Of a DNA stretch of 64,000 nucleotides, positions 16,398 to 26,400 are shown one piece after another. How positions within the stretch are numbered: position 1 is the stretch's first letter; each line of letters opens with the position of its first letter. This DNA comes from Arthrobacter_B citreus. GTDB lineage: Bacteria > Actinomycetota > Actinomycetes > Actinomycetales > Micrococcaceae. Location of the stretch: NCBI RefSeq assembly GCF_042429235.1, contig NZ_JBHMBA010000001.1. The stretch is one strand, 5' to 3'. The notes under the pieces were generated by a model. The model was not told the origin of the DNA. It worked only from the letters and a program-made list of their open reading frames with translations, and ran no database searches. A program made the translations under genes and the position numbers.

Positions 16398-18447
16398 TTG
16401 GCAAAGATCCTTTGTCTCCGCGTCCGGTTTCGTGCCGTGGCCGCAACAGCAGCTTTTACTCTGGGCGGCACCGTTCTGGCAGTGCCGGCACTCGCCGTTG
16501 CCGAGCAGGCCCCAGTCCCTGGCCCGACTCAGGCCCCGGCGGCGTCCGAGCCAGTCCCTGTTCCGACCGAGCCCGCGCCCGAAGATGCGGCGTCACCGGC
16601 CACCCACCGATCGTTTTATCGTGCAGTTCACGGGCCGAGCGGGCACCTCAAGCACAGACCGGATCGAGGCCTACTCCGGGGCCACCGCTGCCCTTGGCGC
16701 CGCTGTCACCGAGCTGCATGAAACGGCTGCGGGAGGGATGGTGGTGCAGATTGACAAGGATCTGACCACTGAAGAAACAGCCGACGCTGTTGCCTCCCTT
16801 GCTGCTGATCCCAACGTTGCCTTCGTCGAGCCGGATGTCCTGCTCTATCCGGCGGCGGCCGAGCCCAATGATCCTTTTTATGCCTCCCAGTGGAACCTTC
16901 GGACGGCGGGCGGCGGAGCAAATGTTGCCGCCGCCTGGAATCTTGGCGCCGGCGAGCGCCAAGTGGTTGCCGTCGTCGACACCGGAATTACCACCCACAC
17001 CGATTTGAACGCCAAAGTCCTCCCCGGCTATGACCTGATCTCCACCGCTGCTATCGCCGGTGACGGCGACGGCCGGGATGCCAACCCCGCGGATGAAGGG
17101 GACGGGTATGAGGCCGGAGCCTGCGGACGGACCCGGGGCGCCGATTCCACCTGGCACGGCACGCACGTTTCGGGCATCGTTGCCGCCAGCACGAACAACG
17201 GCGTCGGGATCAGTGGAGTTGCCCCCGACGCTCTGATCCTTCCGGTGCGCACCATGGGGACCTGCGGCGGTTACATGTCCGACATTTCCGACGGCATCGT
17301 ATGGGCCGCGGGCGGACAGGTGCCAGGTTTGCCGTTGAACCCCACCCCGGCACGGGTCATCAACCTTAGCTTGGGCGGCGAAAACACCTGCTCGTCCTCG
17401 ATGCAGCAAGCAGTGGACTACGCCGTCGGCCGCGGTGCCGTCGTCGTCGCAGCAGCCGGTAACGATGCCGTTTCCGCAACACTGAGCCAGCCGGCCAACT
17501 GTAACAACGTGGTTGTGGTGGGTGCCGGGGACAGGGAAGGAGCGCGGTCGCCGTATTCCAACTTCGGCTCCATAGTGGACATCATGGCTCCGGGCGGCAG
17601 CACTATTTCCAGTGATGGCACCGGCGGCATCATGTCGACGCTTAACAGCGGAACGTCCAAACCCGCCCGCGAAAGCTATGGCTATTACCAGGGAACATCA
17701 ATGGCGGCTCCGCACGTGGCCGGCACGGCAGCGCTGCTGTTGGCCGCTAATCCCGCGCTGACTCCCTCCCAAGTGGAACTTATCCTCACTAAGACTTCCC
17801 GCCCCCTGCCGGGGAACTGTTCTCCGCATTGCGGTCCTGGCCTCTTGGACGCCGGGGCTGCCATGGCCGCCGCTGTTCCCCCGTTTAGGGATGTATCGCC
17901 AGGCGTTCAGTTCCACGATGAAATGGTGTGGATGGCAGGTAAGGGTATTTCCACCGGTTGGACCGAGGCCAATGGCACCAAAACCTACAGGCCTCTCTCG
18001 GCTGTGAACCGCGACGCGATGGCGGCCTTTATGTATCGGCTTGACGGAAGTCCGGACTACACGCCGCCGAAGAAATCACCCTTTGCGGATGTGGCCACCA
18101 GCAACCCGTTCTACAAGGAAATTGCTTGGCTCAACAGCCGGGGCATCTCCACTGGTTGGCCCGAAGCCAATGGCACCAAAACCTACCGCCCCACCACACC
18201 GGTGAACCGCGATGCCATGGCCGCCTTCATGTACCGGTTTGCCGGGTCGCCGGGCTACACCGCGCCCCGAAAGTCGGCGTTCCGCGACGTGCCCGCCAGC
18301 AGCCAGTTCTATCCGGAGATTTCATGGCTGGCGTCCACCGGGATCTCCACAGGATGGCCGGACGGAACCTTCCAGCCCGTGACTCCGGTAGCCCGGGACG
18401 CCATGGCTGCCTTCATGAAGCGATTCGACGACAAGTTCAGGCAGTAG
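16398..18447 (+). CDS. Secreted subtilisin-like (S8) serine protease with SLH-like repeats; apparent frame break
   Basis: A TTG start at 16398 with AGGAA upstream opens a signal peptide (AVAATAAFTLGGTVLAVPALAVA) and Pro-rich linker in one frame. The protease continues in the +1 frame from about 16600 (DRFIVQFTGRAGTSS). The catalytic triad is intact: Asp in VVDTG (16978), His in HGTHV (17155), Ser in GTSMAAPH (17698), preceded by an I9-like propeptide. Three SLH-like repeats at the C-terminus (FRDVSPG..., FADVATS..., FRDVPAS...) suggest wall association. One extra C within 16599-16604 would explain the break. A sequencing error or true inactivation are both possible. Confidence 0.82.
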
Positions 18448-18550
18448 CGGTCCTCCCTCCCGTCCGCCAGCGCAGCCTTCCGGGGAAACCTCTTCCCACC
18501 CTCGACGCGCGGACGTAGATTCGTAACTACCGTCCGCGCAGGGAGATGCA

Positions 18551-19570
18551 ATGGCCACGAACAAATCCTCGGATACGAAACTCGACAAAAAGCCGGTTGA
18601 ACAAAAGGTGCCGCAGACCAACGGCAAAGTCCAGCCATCGGACGGGTCCCAGCCGGCGGCCATAGCAGCGGACTATACAAACGAATTGGATGAGCTCCGC
18701 GAGCTGAAAATCAAGAGCAAAAAAATCAAGGAAAACGCCGACGACGACGCCTGGCGGCATAACTATCCGTACGACACGAAGCTGTCCGGGCGCAGCTACG
18801 AAAAGCAGAAGCGCGCCCTCCAAATCGAACTGCTCAAGATGCAGCTCTGGGTCAAGGACACCGGGCAGAAGATGCTGATCATCTTTGAAGGCCGCGATGC
18901 CGCGGGCAAGGGCGGTGCCATCAAACGTTTCAATGAACACCTCAACCCCCGCGGCGCGCGCATTGTCGCTCTGGAGAAGCCAACGGACAGCGAGCGGACG
19001 CAGTGGTATTTCCAGCGGTACGTGGCGAAACTTCCCAGCGGCGGCGAGATCGTCATGATGGACCGGTCCTGGTACAACAGGGCGGGTGTGGAACGCGTGA
19101 TGGGATACTGCACACCGGCACAGTACCTGGAGTTTATGCGCGAGGTACCGGAGCTTGAACGGATGCTGGTGAACTCGGGCGTGCTGCTCAACAAGCTGTG
19201 GTTCTCGGTGGGACGAGCCGAGCAGGTGGCCCGGTTTGCTGCCCGGGAAACGGACCCGGTGAAACAGTGGAAGCTCTCCCCCACCGATCTGGCCAGCCTG
19301 GACAAATGGGATGACTATACCGAGGCGAAGGAGGCCATGTTCTTCTACACCGATACCGGTGACGCTCCCTGGACGGTGGTGAAGTCCAACGACAAGAAGC
19401 GCGCGAGGCTTGAAGCCATGCGCCATGTCCTGCATTCCGTGGACTATCCCAATAAGGACGTTTCCGTGGCGCATGCTCCGGATCCGTTGATTGTGGGTCC
19501 GGCCGCGAGCCATTTCGAAGAGGGCGAGGAGCCCAGCGGCCAGTTTCCGGTCGTGAAGCCCAAGGGCTGA
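18551..19570 (+). CDS. ppk2: Polyphosphate kinase 2 (PPK2 family)
   Basis: Nucleotide-phosphorylating kinase of 339 aa that uses polyphosphate as phosphate donor (e.g. GDP or ADP to the triphosphate). Walker A is in FEGRDAAGKGGAI, followed by LNPRGARIVAL, the lid-region arginines and the Walker B-like MMDRSWYNRAGVERVMG. These are typical of the PA0141-type single-domain class. About 45 lysine- and proline-rich residues precede the core. Starts with ATG after GGGAG. Single-gene unit. Confidence 0.92.
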   Translation: MATNKSSDTKLDKKPVEQKVPQTNGKVQPSDGSQPAAIAADYTNELDELRELKIKSKKIKENADDDAWRHNYPYDTKLSGRSYEKQKRALQIELLKMQLWVKDTGQKMLIIFEGRDAAGKGGAIKRFNEHLNPRGARIVALEKPTDSERTQWYFQRYVAKLPSGGEIVMMDRSWYNRAGVERVMGYCTPAQYLEFMREVPELERMLVNSGVLLNKLWFSVGRAEQVARFAARETDPVKQWKLSPTDLASLDKWDDYTEAKEAMFFYTDTGDAPWTVVKSNDKKRARLEAMRHVLHSVDYPNKDVSVAHAPDPLIVGPAASHFEEGEEPSGQFPVVKPKG

Positions 19571-19585
19571 GGACTGGAACCCTTC

Positions 19586-20155
19586 CTATCCGATGGGGCG
19601 CTCCACTGACACATACTCAAAGATGACGCTGGTGTTTGTCCCGGCGACCTCCGGATGCACGCTCAAGTTGTTGGCCACCAGAGCGCGCAGAGCCTCGGAA
19701 TCCGCCAACGCCACGTGAATCAGGAAATCGCGGTCACCGGTAACGAAGAAGATGCTTTCCACACCAGGCAGCTGCGCCAGGTACTCCTTGAACGTCGCCA
19801 GGTTGGACCGTGCGTGGGCGTGCAAACGGATAGCGACCAAAGCCTGCAGGCCACGCCCGACGGCGGCCGGGTCAACGTCTGCATGAAAGCCGCGGATCAC
19901 GCCGCGCTCCTGCAGGGACTTGATTCTGCCGTGGCAGGTGGATGGTGCAATGCCGACGGCGGCGGCCACCGCGTTGTTCGGCATTCTGGCATCCTTTTGC
20001 AGAAGGTTCACGATCTTTAAGTCGACCGCATCCAGGCCGGTGGCAGGCGCCGTCGGCCGCATCCGTTCGGGTGCCGGCGTTTTTCCACTTTCCGGGTCCC
20101 GCCGTTTCTTCGATCCGGCACCCTGTGCAGCCATATTTCCCGAATTCTCGCCCAT
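19586..20155 (-). CDS. Lrp/AsnC family transcriptional regulator
   Basis: DNA-binding regulator of 189 aa. A winged helix-turn-helix (LDAVDLKIVNLLQKDARMPN... GIAPSTCHGRIKSL) is followed by the ligand-binding RAM domain (VFFVTGDRDFLIHV-like block). An N-terminal extension of about 35 residues is unusual; an internal start at Met32 (20062) would give a standard length. It is transcribed divergently from the adjacent dadA-like gene, which it most probably regulates in response to an amino acid, as Lrp proteins do for dadA. Confidence 0.88.
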   Translation of the reverse strand: MGENSGNMAAQGAGSKKRRDPESGKTPAPERMRPTAPATGLDAVDLKIVNLLQKDARMPNNAVAAAVGIAPSTCHGRIKSLQERGVIRGFHADVDPAAVGRGLQALVAIRLHAHARSNLATFKEYLAQLPGVESIFFVTGDRDFLIHVALADSEALRALVANNLSVHPEVAGTNTSVIFEYVSVERPIG

Positions 20156-20254
20156 GATCGGCAGTCTAAGCAGAATGATCAGCGGATCCGTTGCTTTCCT
20201 TCTTATGGATCTTCAGGATGGCACCAACGCTGCCGTCCCGTCTGAAGGAGTCCC

Positions 20255-21502
20255 ATGTATCCCCGAGCAACAGCACCGAGGAACGCCGTCGTCGTTGGGG
20301 CGGGAATGGTTGGGCTGGCCACCGCCTGGCATTTGCAGGAGCACGGCCTCCGAGTGACGGTCCTGGACCGTTCCGGTGTTGCGGCCGGAGCATCGTGGGG
20401 CAATGCCGGCTGGTTGACCCCGGGGATGGCGATGCCCCTCTCCGATCCTTCCCTGTGGTCCTACGGTGCCAAGGCGTTGCTCGATCCCACTGCTCCCCTG
20501 CATATTCCGGCGCGGCTCGATCCCCAGCTGTGGTCTTTTTTGGCCCGTTTCGCGGCCCACGCCACGCCACGGGCCTGGTCCAAGGCCATGGCGGCGCTGA
20601 CGCCCATCGATCAGATGGCTTTGGAAGCTTTCGATGAACTGGCTGCCGCGGGGGTGTCCTCGGCAACCCGCAAAGGTCCTTTCATTATCGGCTTCGAAAC
20701 GGCTGCGCAAAGCGTGCCATTCACCAGGGAAATCGGCCATGTCGAAGCGGCCGGACAATCCGTACCGTTGGTGGAAATGCCCGATGCCCAAGCGAAAGTC
20801 CCGCAGCTGTCGGACAAGGTTTCCACTGTCTACGCCATGGAAGGCCAGCGGTTTATAGAACCCGGACCTTTTGTGCAGGCGCTGGCGGATTCGGTGCTGG
20901 CCAGGGGTGGCCGGATTGTCACCGGGGCAGAGGTCCGGTCGCTGCGGCACGGGCCGGCCGGGATCGCCGTGGAGACGTACGCATCGGATCCCGTGACGGC
21001 CGACGTCGTCGTGCTGGCTACCGGAGCCTGGCTGCCAAAACTCGCCAAGCCGCTGGGAGTGCGTACCTTGGTGCGGGCCGGACGCGGCTATTCCTTCAGT
21101 GTCGCGACCGACGAGCCGGCCGAGTTTCCCATCTATCTTCCCGCCCGGCGTGTGGCGTGCACGCCGTATCAGGGGCGTCTGCGGATTGCAGGAACCATGG
21201 AGTTCCGGGGACCGGACGAGCCGCTGCAAACGGGGCGGATCCAAGCCATCCTCGACTCGGTCCGTCCGCTGTTCACCAATATGGATCTGGAGAACCTGCA
21301 GGACATCTGGGTGGGTCCGCGGCCCGTGACGCCCGATGGACTGCCGCTGATTGGAGCCACCCGCTCTCCCGGGGTCTTCGTGGCGGGCGGGCACGGCATG
21401 TGGGGCATTGTGCTCGGCCCGGCAACCGGCAAGTTGTTGGCGGAACAAATTGCCACAGGGACGGTGCCGGATCAGATCCGGCCGTTTGACCCGCTCCGCT
21501 GA
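20255..21502 (+). CDS. dadA: FAD-dependent D-amino acid dehydrogenase (DadA-like)
   Basis: Flavoenzyme of 415 aa of the DAO family. The FAD-binding GxGxxG motif is near the N-terminus (VVVGAGMVGLATAWHL), followed by GASWGNAGWLTPG and, near the C-terminus, WVGPRPVTPDGLPLIGA and HGMWGIVLGPATG. It oxidises D-amino acids (commonly D-alanine) to 2-oxo acids and ammonia. It starts 99 nt from the divergent Lrp-type regulator gene. D-hydroxyproline or glycine oxidase activity cannot be excluded from sequence. Confidence 0.87.
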   Translation: MYPRATAPRNAVVVGAGMVGLATAWHLQEHGLRVTVLDRSGVAAGASWGNAGWLTPGMAMPLSDPSLWSYGAKALLDPTAPLHIPARLDPQLWSFLARFAAHATPRAWSKAMAALTPIDQMALEAFDELAAAGVSSATRKGPFIIGFETAAQSVPFTREIGHVEAAGQSVPLVEMPDAQAKVPQLSDKVSTVYAMEGQRFIEPGPFVQALADSVLARGGRIVTGAEVRSLRHGPAGIAVETYASDPVTADVVVLATGAWLPKLAKPLGVRTLVRAGRGYSFSVATDEPAEFPIYLPARRVACTPYQGRLRIAGTMEFRGPDEPLQTGRIQAILDSVRPLFTNMDLENLQDIWVGPRPVTPDGLPLIGATRSPGVFVAGGHGMWGIVLGPATGKLLAEQIATGTVPDQIRPFDPLR

Positions 21503-21543
21503 CCTGCTTTTAATGTCCATCGCTGTACACCGCTTTGACGGGC

Positions 21544-21585
21544 GGGGCACGGAATGTGGGGCACGTAACGGGGCACAGAATGTGG
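21544..21585. repeat. 16-bp direct repeat upstream of DUF222 gene
   Basis: GGGGCACGGAATGTGG (21544-21559) recurs at 21570-21585 with one mismatch, 10 bases apart. The surrounding 220-base spacer has no other recognisable element apart from the upstream region of the DUF222 gene. Confidence 0.7.
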
Positions 21586-21722
21586 CGCAGGCGGTTGGGA
21601 ATTGGGCACAGGTATTCGGCTGAAAAAGTAGGGTATTTCTATCACCCGCAAAGGGCCGTTTTCAGGCTTTTTCTGCCTGTTTTGGAGCCGGAAATGTCAG
21701 TGCCGGGTGAAAGCCTGAAGAC

Positions 21723-22202
21723 ATGGATCAGAACGGATCTCTTCCCGGCAAGGTTGCCGGCAGCGGACAGGCGGCACCAGTCAGCCTGTCGGTTTACGCT
21801 GCCGATCCTGCTCCTGCCCGTGAGGATCCTGCCGTTCCATCTCAGGCCGCCCTCACCGGATCCCTGGCCTTACACGCGGTGGAGTCCCTGACCCAGGACG
21901 AAGCCGGCGCCGTGCTCTCCCGCCTGGATCACCTGATCCGGTGGGCTCAGGCCCAGCAAGCCAAAACCCTCACCCGCATGCAGGTCCTGTTCCGGGACGA
22001 ATACCTCCACGACACCGGCCTGGTCGATCCCGGTCTCGCGTTCAGTCTCGCCGCGGAAGAAGCAGCGACCATCCTGCACATGCCCACGAACACTGCGATG
22101 ATGCTCATGAGTGAAGCCGGCACCCTCTGCACCACCCACACCGCCACTCTGAAGGCCCTGGAATCCGGGCACATCAGTTACGGGCACGTCCAGACCCTGG
22201 TC
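21723..22202 (+). pseudogene. DUF222 domain protein, broken at an unresolved base (partial)
   Basis: The first 160 residues match the start of the actinobacterial DUF222 family (LDHLIRWAQAQQAKTLTRMQVLF, then GHISYGHVQTLV), which usually runs to 400-550 aa and ends in an HNH nuclease domain. At 22203 there is an N, after which the frame has no family similarity and stops at 22337. Such genes are multicopy in Arthrobacter-like genomes, so the break may be an assembly join between paralogs rather than a biological truncation. Function of the family is unproven; many are considered mobile-element-associated nucleases. Confidence 0.7.
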
Positions 22203-22605
22203 NGACCCCGCCGCAAATCGGCTCCTCCCGCCCCTGAAACCACCGCCATCACGGCCCGCAACTGGGCGGGCGCTCTCTCCAAGCGCAGGCCACATCCCAC
22301 CTCCCTATGGAGTCAGTTGCTGACTCGTCCCCTATAAGGGAGCCGCCTCTCTGCTCCCTCCGGCCGCTCCTACAAGAGGGCCGCCCTCCCTATAAGCAGC
22401 CGCCCCTATAGAAGGGCGTTCCCTTTGCCTCCCTTATAGGGTCGGCTTTACCGGAGTACTGCAGGGACAACCTCGACAGCACGGGTGCAAGGACGTCACA
22501 GCGTGCAGGATGGAGACAGGTGCTGCACCGATCAACCTTCTTGCCCTACGCCTTCTGTCCGGTTCCGTCCGGTCCGTTTTCACCAGTCCCCTGAAAGGAG
22601 ACTCC
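22203..22605. other. Repeat-rich non-coding stretch after the N
   Basis: Begins with the ambiguous base. A perfect inverted repeat GAGTCAG/CTGACTC lies near 22310. From about 22316 to 22445 there is a degenerate array of CCCTATAAGGG-like words (CCCCTATAAGGG, CTCCCTATAAGC, CCCCTATAGAAGGG, TCCCTTATAGGG) mixed with GCCGCC. No gene is visible until the acetyltransferase. Confidence 0.5.
22316..22445. repeat. Degenerate TATAAGGG/CCCTTATA repeat cluster
   Basis: At least four related 10-12 base words occur in both orientations in 130 bases, separated by GCCGCC-containing spacers. The first and last copies are inverted relative to each other and could fold on each other. The AT-rich core is unlike the surrounding DNA. 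Not assigned to a known repeat family. Confidence 0.55.
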
Positions 22606-23223
22606 ATGCCTGCGGCACCGCAGACTCCGCGGGGAACACCTCTCGTGCTCCCCGTCCTCCACGGCCCCAGGGTGATGCTCCGCGCCTTCACGCCTGCCGA
22701 CGTCGTCCTTATACAGTCGGCATCGCGTGATCCGCTGATTCCGCTGATCACCTCAGTGCCCTCCACCTCCGGAGAGCGTGAGGCACTTGCCTTCATCGAA
22801 CGGCAGCACCACCGGCTCGCCAGCGGCGCGGGCTGGTCCTTCGCTGTTGCCGATGCCGCAACCGGTGCCGCCGTGGGGCAGATTGGACTGTGGCCCGGGC
22901 AGTCCTCGCGCCGCACCGGAAATCCGGACACCATCGGCTACTGGATTGGCCCTGAGCACCGAAAGCAGGGGTATGCCGGCGAGGCTCTGAAGCTGCTCAC
23001 GGAGTGGGGCATGACAGTCCGGCAGATGACGCGGATTGAGCTGTACATAGAGCCGTGGAACGAGGGCTCCTGGCGCACTGCCGAAAGCGCCGGCTACCGC
23101 AGGGACAGGCTGCTGCCCTCCTGGCAGAAAATCGGGACGCAGTGGCGGGACATGTACCGGTACCTGCGGACGGCGGAACCGGCCGAAATCGACCCCCGCA
23201 AACCCGGCTCAAAAATCGGGTAG
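22606..23223 (+). CDS. GNAT family N-acetyltransferase (RimJ/RimL-like)
   Basis: Acetyl-CoA-dependent transferase of 205 aa. The fold is seen as LVLPVLHGPRVMLRAFTPAD at the start and the acetyl-CoA loop region YWIGPEHRKQGYAGEALKLL, then ELYIEPWNEGSWRTAESAGY. The pattern resembles RimJ/RimL-type enzymes that acetylate protein N-termini or small amines; the substrate cannot be told. The ATG at 22606 follows AAAGGAG; longer frames have no ribosome site. SRP RNA follows within 20 bases. Confidence 0.85.
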   Translation: MPAAPQTPRGTPLVLPVLHGPRVMLRAFTPADVVLIQSASRDPLIPLITSVPSTSGEREALAFIERQHHRLASGAGWSFAVADAATGAAVGQIGLWPGQSSRRTGNPDTIGYWIGPEHRKQGYAGEALKLLTEWGMTVRQMTRIELYIEPWNEGSWRTAESAGYRRDRLLPSWQKIGTQWRDMYRYLRTAEPAEIDPRKPGSKIG

Positions 23224-23233
23224 ACTGTTTCCC

Positions 23234-23326
23234 GGCCCCTCATGTGGTGTCATCCTGTGAACTCCCCCAGGACCGGAAGGTAGCAAGGGTAAGCGGGCTC
23301 TGGCAGGTGCATGAGGGGTCTTTAAT
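23234..23326 (+). ncRNA. ffs: Signal recognition particle RNA (small bacterial 4.5S type)
   Basis: The universal SRP apical domain is plain: GACCGGAAGGTAGCAAGGGT, with the GGAA tetraloop and the asymmetric loop that binds Ffh. The ends pair as CCCCTCATG with CATGAGGGG, giving a hairpin of roughly 90 nt, followed by T-rich sequence that could terminate it. It lies directly upstream of dnaX, a placement common in actinobacteria. End coordinates are approximate. Confidence 0.95.
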
Positions 23327-23403
23327 TTTTCAGGATCAACAGGTTTTCCCCGCGCCAGATGCCGGGATGCAAACCGTCAGTGCCAACCGATAGGGTTCTA
23401 TCT

Positions 23404-26400
23404 GTGAGTACAGCCCTTTACCGCCGCTACCGTCCCGAGAGCTTCGCGGATGTGATCGGGCAGGAGCATGTCACGGAGCCGCTGATGGCGGCCCTCTCGA
23501 AAAACCGCGTAAATCACGCTTACCTTTTCTCCGGCCCGCGCGGCTGCGGCAAGACCACGTCCGCCCGCATCCTGGCCCGCTGCCTGAACTGCGCCGAAGG
23601 CCCGACGCCGGTCCCCTGCGGCAAGTGCGACAGCTGCGTTGAGCTGGCCCGCAACGGATCGGGCAGCCTGGACGTCATCGAGATCGACGCTGCCAGCCAC
23701 GGCGGCGTGGACGACGCCCGCGACCTGCGCGAACGCGCCACCTTCGCCCCGGTCCGCGACCGGTACAAGATCTTCATCATTGACGAAGCCCACATGGTGA
23801 CCTCCGCCGGCTTCAACGCGCTGCTCAAGATCGTCGAAGAGCCGCCGGAGCACATCAAGTTCATCTTCGCCACCACGGAGCCGGACAAGGTCATTGGCAC
23901 CATCCGCTCGCGCACCCACCACTATCCGTTCCGGCTGGTTCCGCCGGAACCGCTGCTCGCGTACCTGGACCGGCTGTGCCAGCAGGAAAACGTACCGGTG
24001 GCACCCGGGGTCCTGTCCCTCGTCATCCGCGCCGGGGGCGGTTCGGTCCGTGACTCGCTGTCCGTGCTGGATCAGCTGATGGCCGGAGCCGGACCAGCGG
24101 GCCTCGACTACGAACTGGCCGTCAACCTCCTGGGTTACACGCCCATCTCACTGCTCGACGACGTCGTCGACGCCTTTGCCGCCGGCGATTCCGCCACTGT
24201 TTTCCGTGCGGTGGACCGGGTTATCCAGACCGGCCAGGATCCCCGGCGCTTCGTCGAAGACCTCCTCGAACGATTCCGCGACCTGATCATCGTGCACGCA
24301 ATGCCGGACAGTGCGGCGGCGGTGCTGCGCGGCATGCCCGAAGACCAGATCAGCCGGATGAGCACCCAGGCGACCCAGCTGGGGGGCGCTGAACTTTCCC
24401 GCGCCGCGGACATTACCAACACGGCGCTGACCGAAATGACCGGCGCCACATCGCCCCGGCTGCACCTGGAACTGCTCTGCGCCCGCATCCTGCTGCCCGC
24501 GTCCGATCAGACCGAACGGGGCACGGCGGCACGGGTGGACCGCATCGAACGGCGCCTGAGCTACGCCGGCGACAGCACCGAGGCCGTCGGCCGCGCGGCT
24601 GCGGCGTCCTCTCCCGTCGAGTCCATCCCGGCAGCACGCCCGACGCCGACGGAGGCACCCGCCGTTGTGGCGGACGCGCCCGCTGCCCGGCCAGAACCCG
24701 CACCCGAACCCGCGGCAGCTGCCGCCCCGGCTTCGGCCGGTAATACCGACAGCTCCCCCCTGGACTGGGGCGGCACCTGGGCCACGGCTCCCGAACCGCA
24801 AACAGCAGGAAACGGCTCTGCTGCCGAGTCAAAGGCTCCGGATGCTCCGGATGCTGCTGCGTCGGCCCCGGAACGGGACCGGCAGCCGGCGGCCTCAGCT
24901 CCGGACCGTCAGCAGGCTCCGGCTGACTCCTCCAGCCAGCCCCCGGCCCGCCCCGCAGCACGGCAGGCGCCGTCCTCGCAGTGGGACCAGCAGGCTGCTC
25001 CTTCCGCGGCTGCCGCTCCGGCAGCAGCGCCGGCGGCCGGTGCCGCTCCGGGCTCCGCCCCCAGCGGCGGGCAGGTGGAAATGATCCGCCGCGCATGGCC
25101 TGAAATCATGGATGCCCTCACCGGAATCCGGCGTGCCACCTGGCTCAACGTCAGCAAGAACGCCAGCCCCAAGGCGTTCGACGGCCGAATCCTGGAACTG
25201 GCGTTCAGCAATCAGGGCGCTGCCACCAACTTCAACCGCCCCGATCACCTGGAGAACCTCCGCAAGGCGGTGAGCCAGGTGCTCGGTGTGGACTGCCAGG
25301 TCAACGTGGTGCACGACAGTTCCGCGGCAGCGGGTGAGTCGGGCCCAAAAGCAGGTAGCCGGTTAACCCCGGCGCCGGCTTCCGCTCAAGTCCAGGCTCC
25401 GTCCCAGCACCAGTCCGCCCCGCAGCAGTCCCCGGCGTCGGACACCCAGGCATCCGTGCCGCAGTCACAGCCGTCCGTGCCGCAGCATGTGGATTCCCGC
25501 CAGTCGGCACAGCCCGGCCAGTCGGCACAGCCCGGCCAGTCGGGCCAGCCTGCACAGGCGGGCCAAACTCGCGGAGCCGCTGAGCCGCTGGGATCGACGC
25601 CGTCGCCGTCGGCACCTGCCGGCTCCGCAGCCCGCACCGCTCCGGTGCCGTCGGAAGCAGCACCTGTTCCCACCGTGCCTGCAGCCGGCGGCAAGGCCCC
25701 GGCCTGGCCGAACGCCGTCACCCCGGCACCCGCTGCGGAGGCAACAGCACCTCCTGCCGCTCCGGCGGACGCTGCCACCGTTACCCACGCTGCTTCGGTT
25801 ACCCCTGCAGCTCCGGCAGCACACGGAGCTACGCCGGTGGCATCGGGGCCCGCAGCTGCCGCTGCCCTGAACCGGCGCCGCAGCCAGGGTTTCCAGAACG
25901 ATTCCTCCAGCGCCGCACAGCACGGCGGGAGGCCGTCCCAGGCGCCGCAGCCTGCCACCCGGGGACGCAAGGCAGCAGCCGGTCCGCTTCCGGAAGACTG
26001 GCAGCAGGAACCGCCCGAAGATCCGTATGCGGGCGGACCGGAAAGCAACGCCTGGGAACAGGCAGAGCCGCCGGCCGATGTGTACTCGGCCGGACACCTG
26101 TCAGACACCGAATGGGCCGCGACCAACTGGGCCGGCACCGGTTCCTCTCCGGCGCGCCGGGAAGACCGGGGCAGCCAGCCGGTCCGGTCACAGGAGCCGG
26201 CCCCGGCACAGGCTTCGGCAGCTCCTGCAGCACCTCAGGCGCGTCCGCAGCAACAGGTACCGGCGCCGTCGTCGTCCCCTGCGCCGCCGTCGGCTCCCGC
26301 AGCAACCGGCAACGGCAACCGTCCGCTGAGCCGCTACCAAAAGCTGTTGAATGAAGCCGCCCAGCGCGGCGGCCCGGTGAACACCTCGGCCGGGCGCGGC

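Noticed and set aside
24413..25096. Minus-strand frames inside dnaX
   Set aside because: Low-complexity linker DNA is open in several frames; these have no starts with ribosome sites and no recognised domain.
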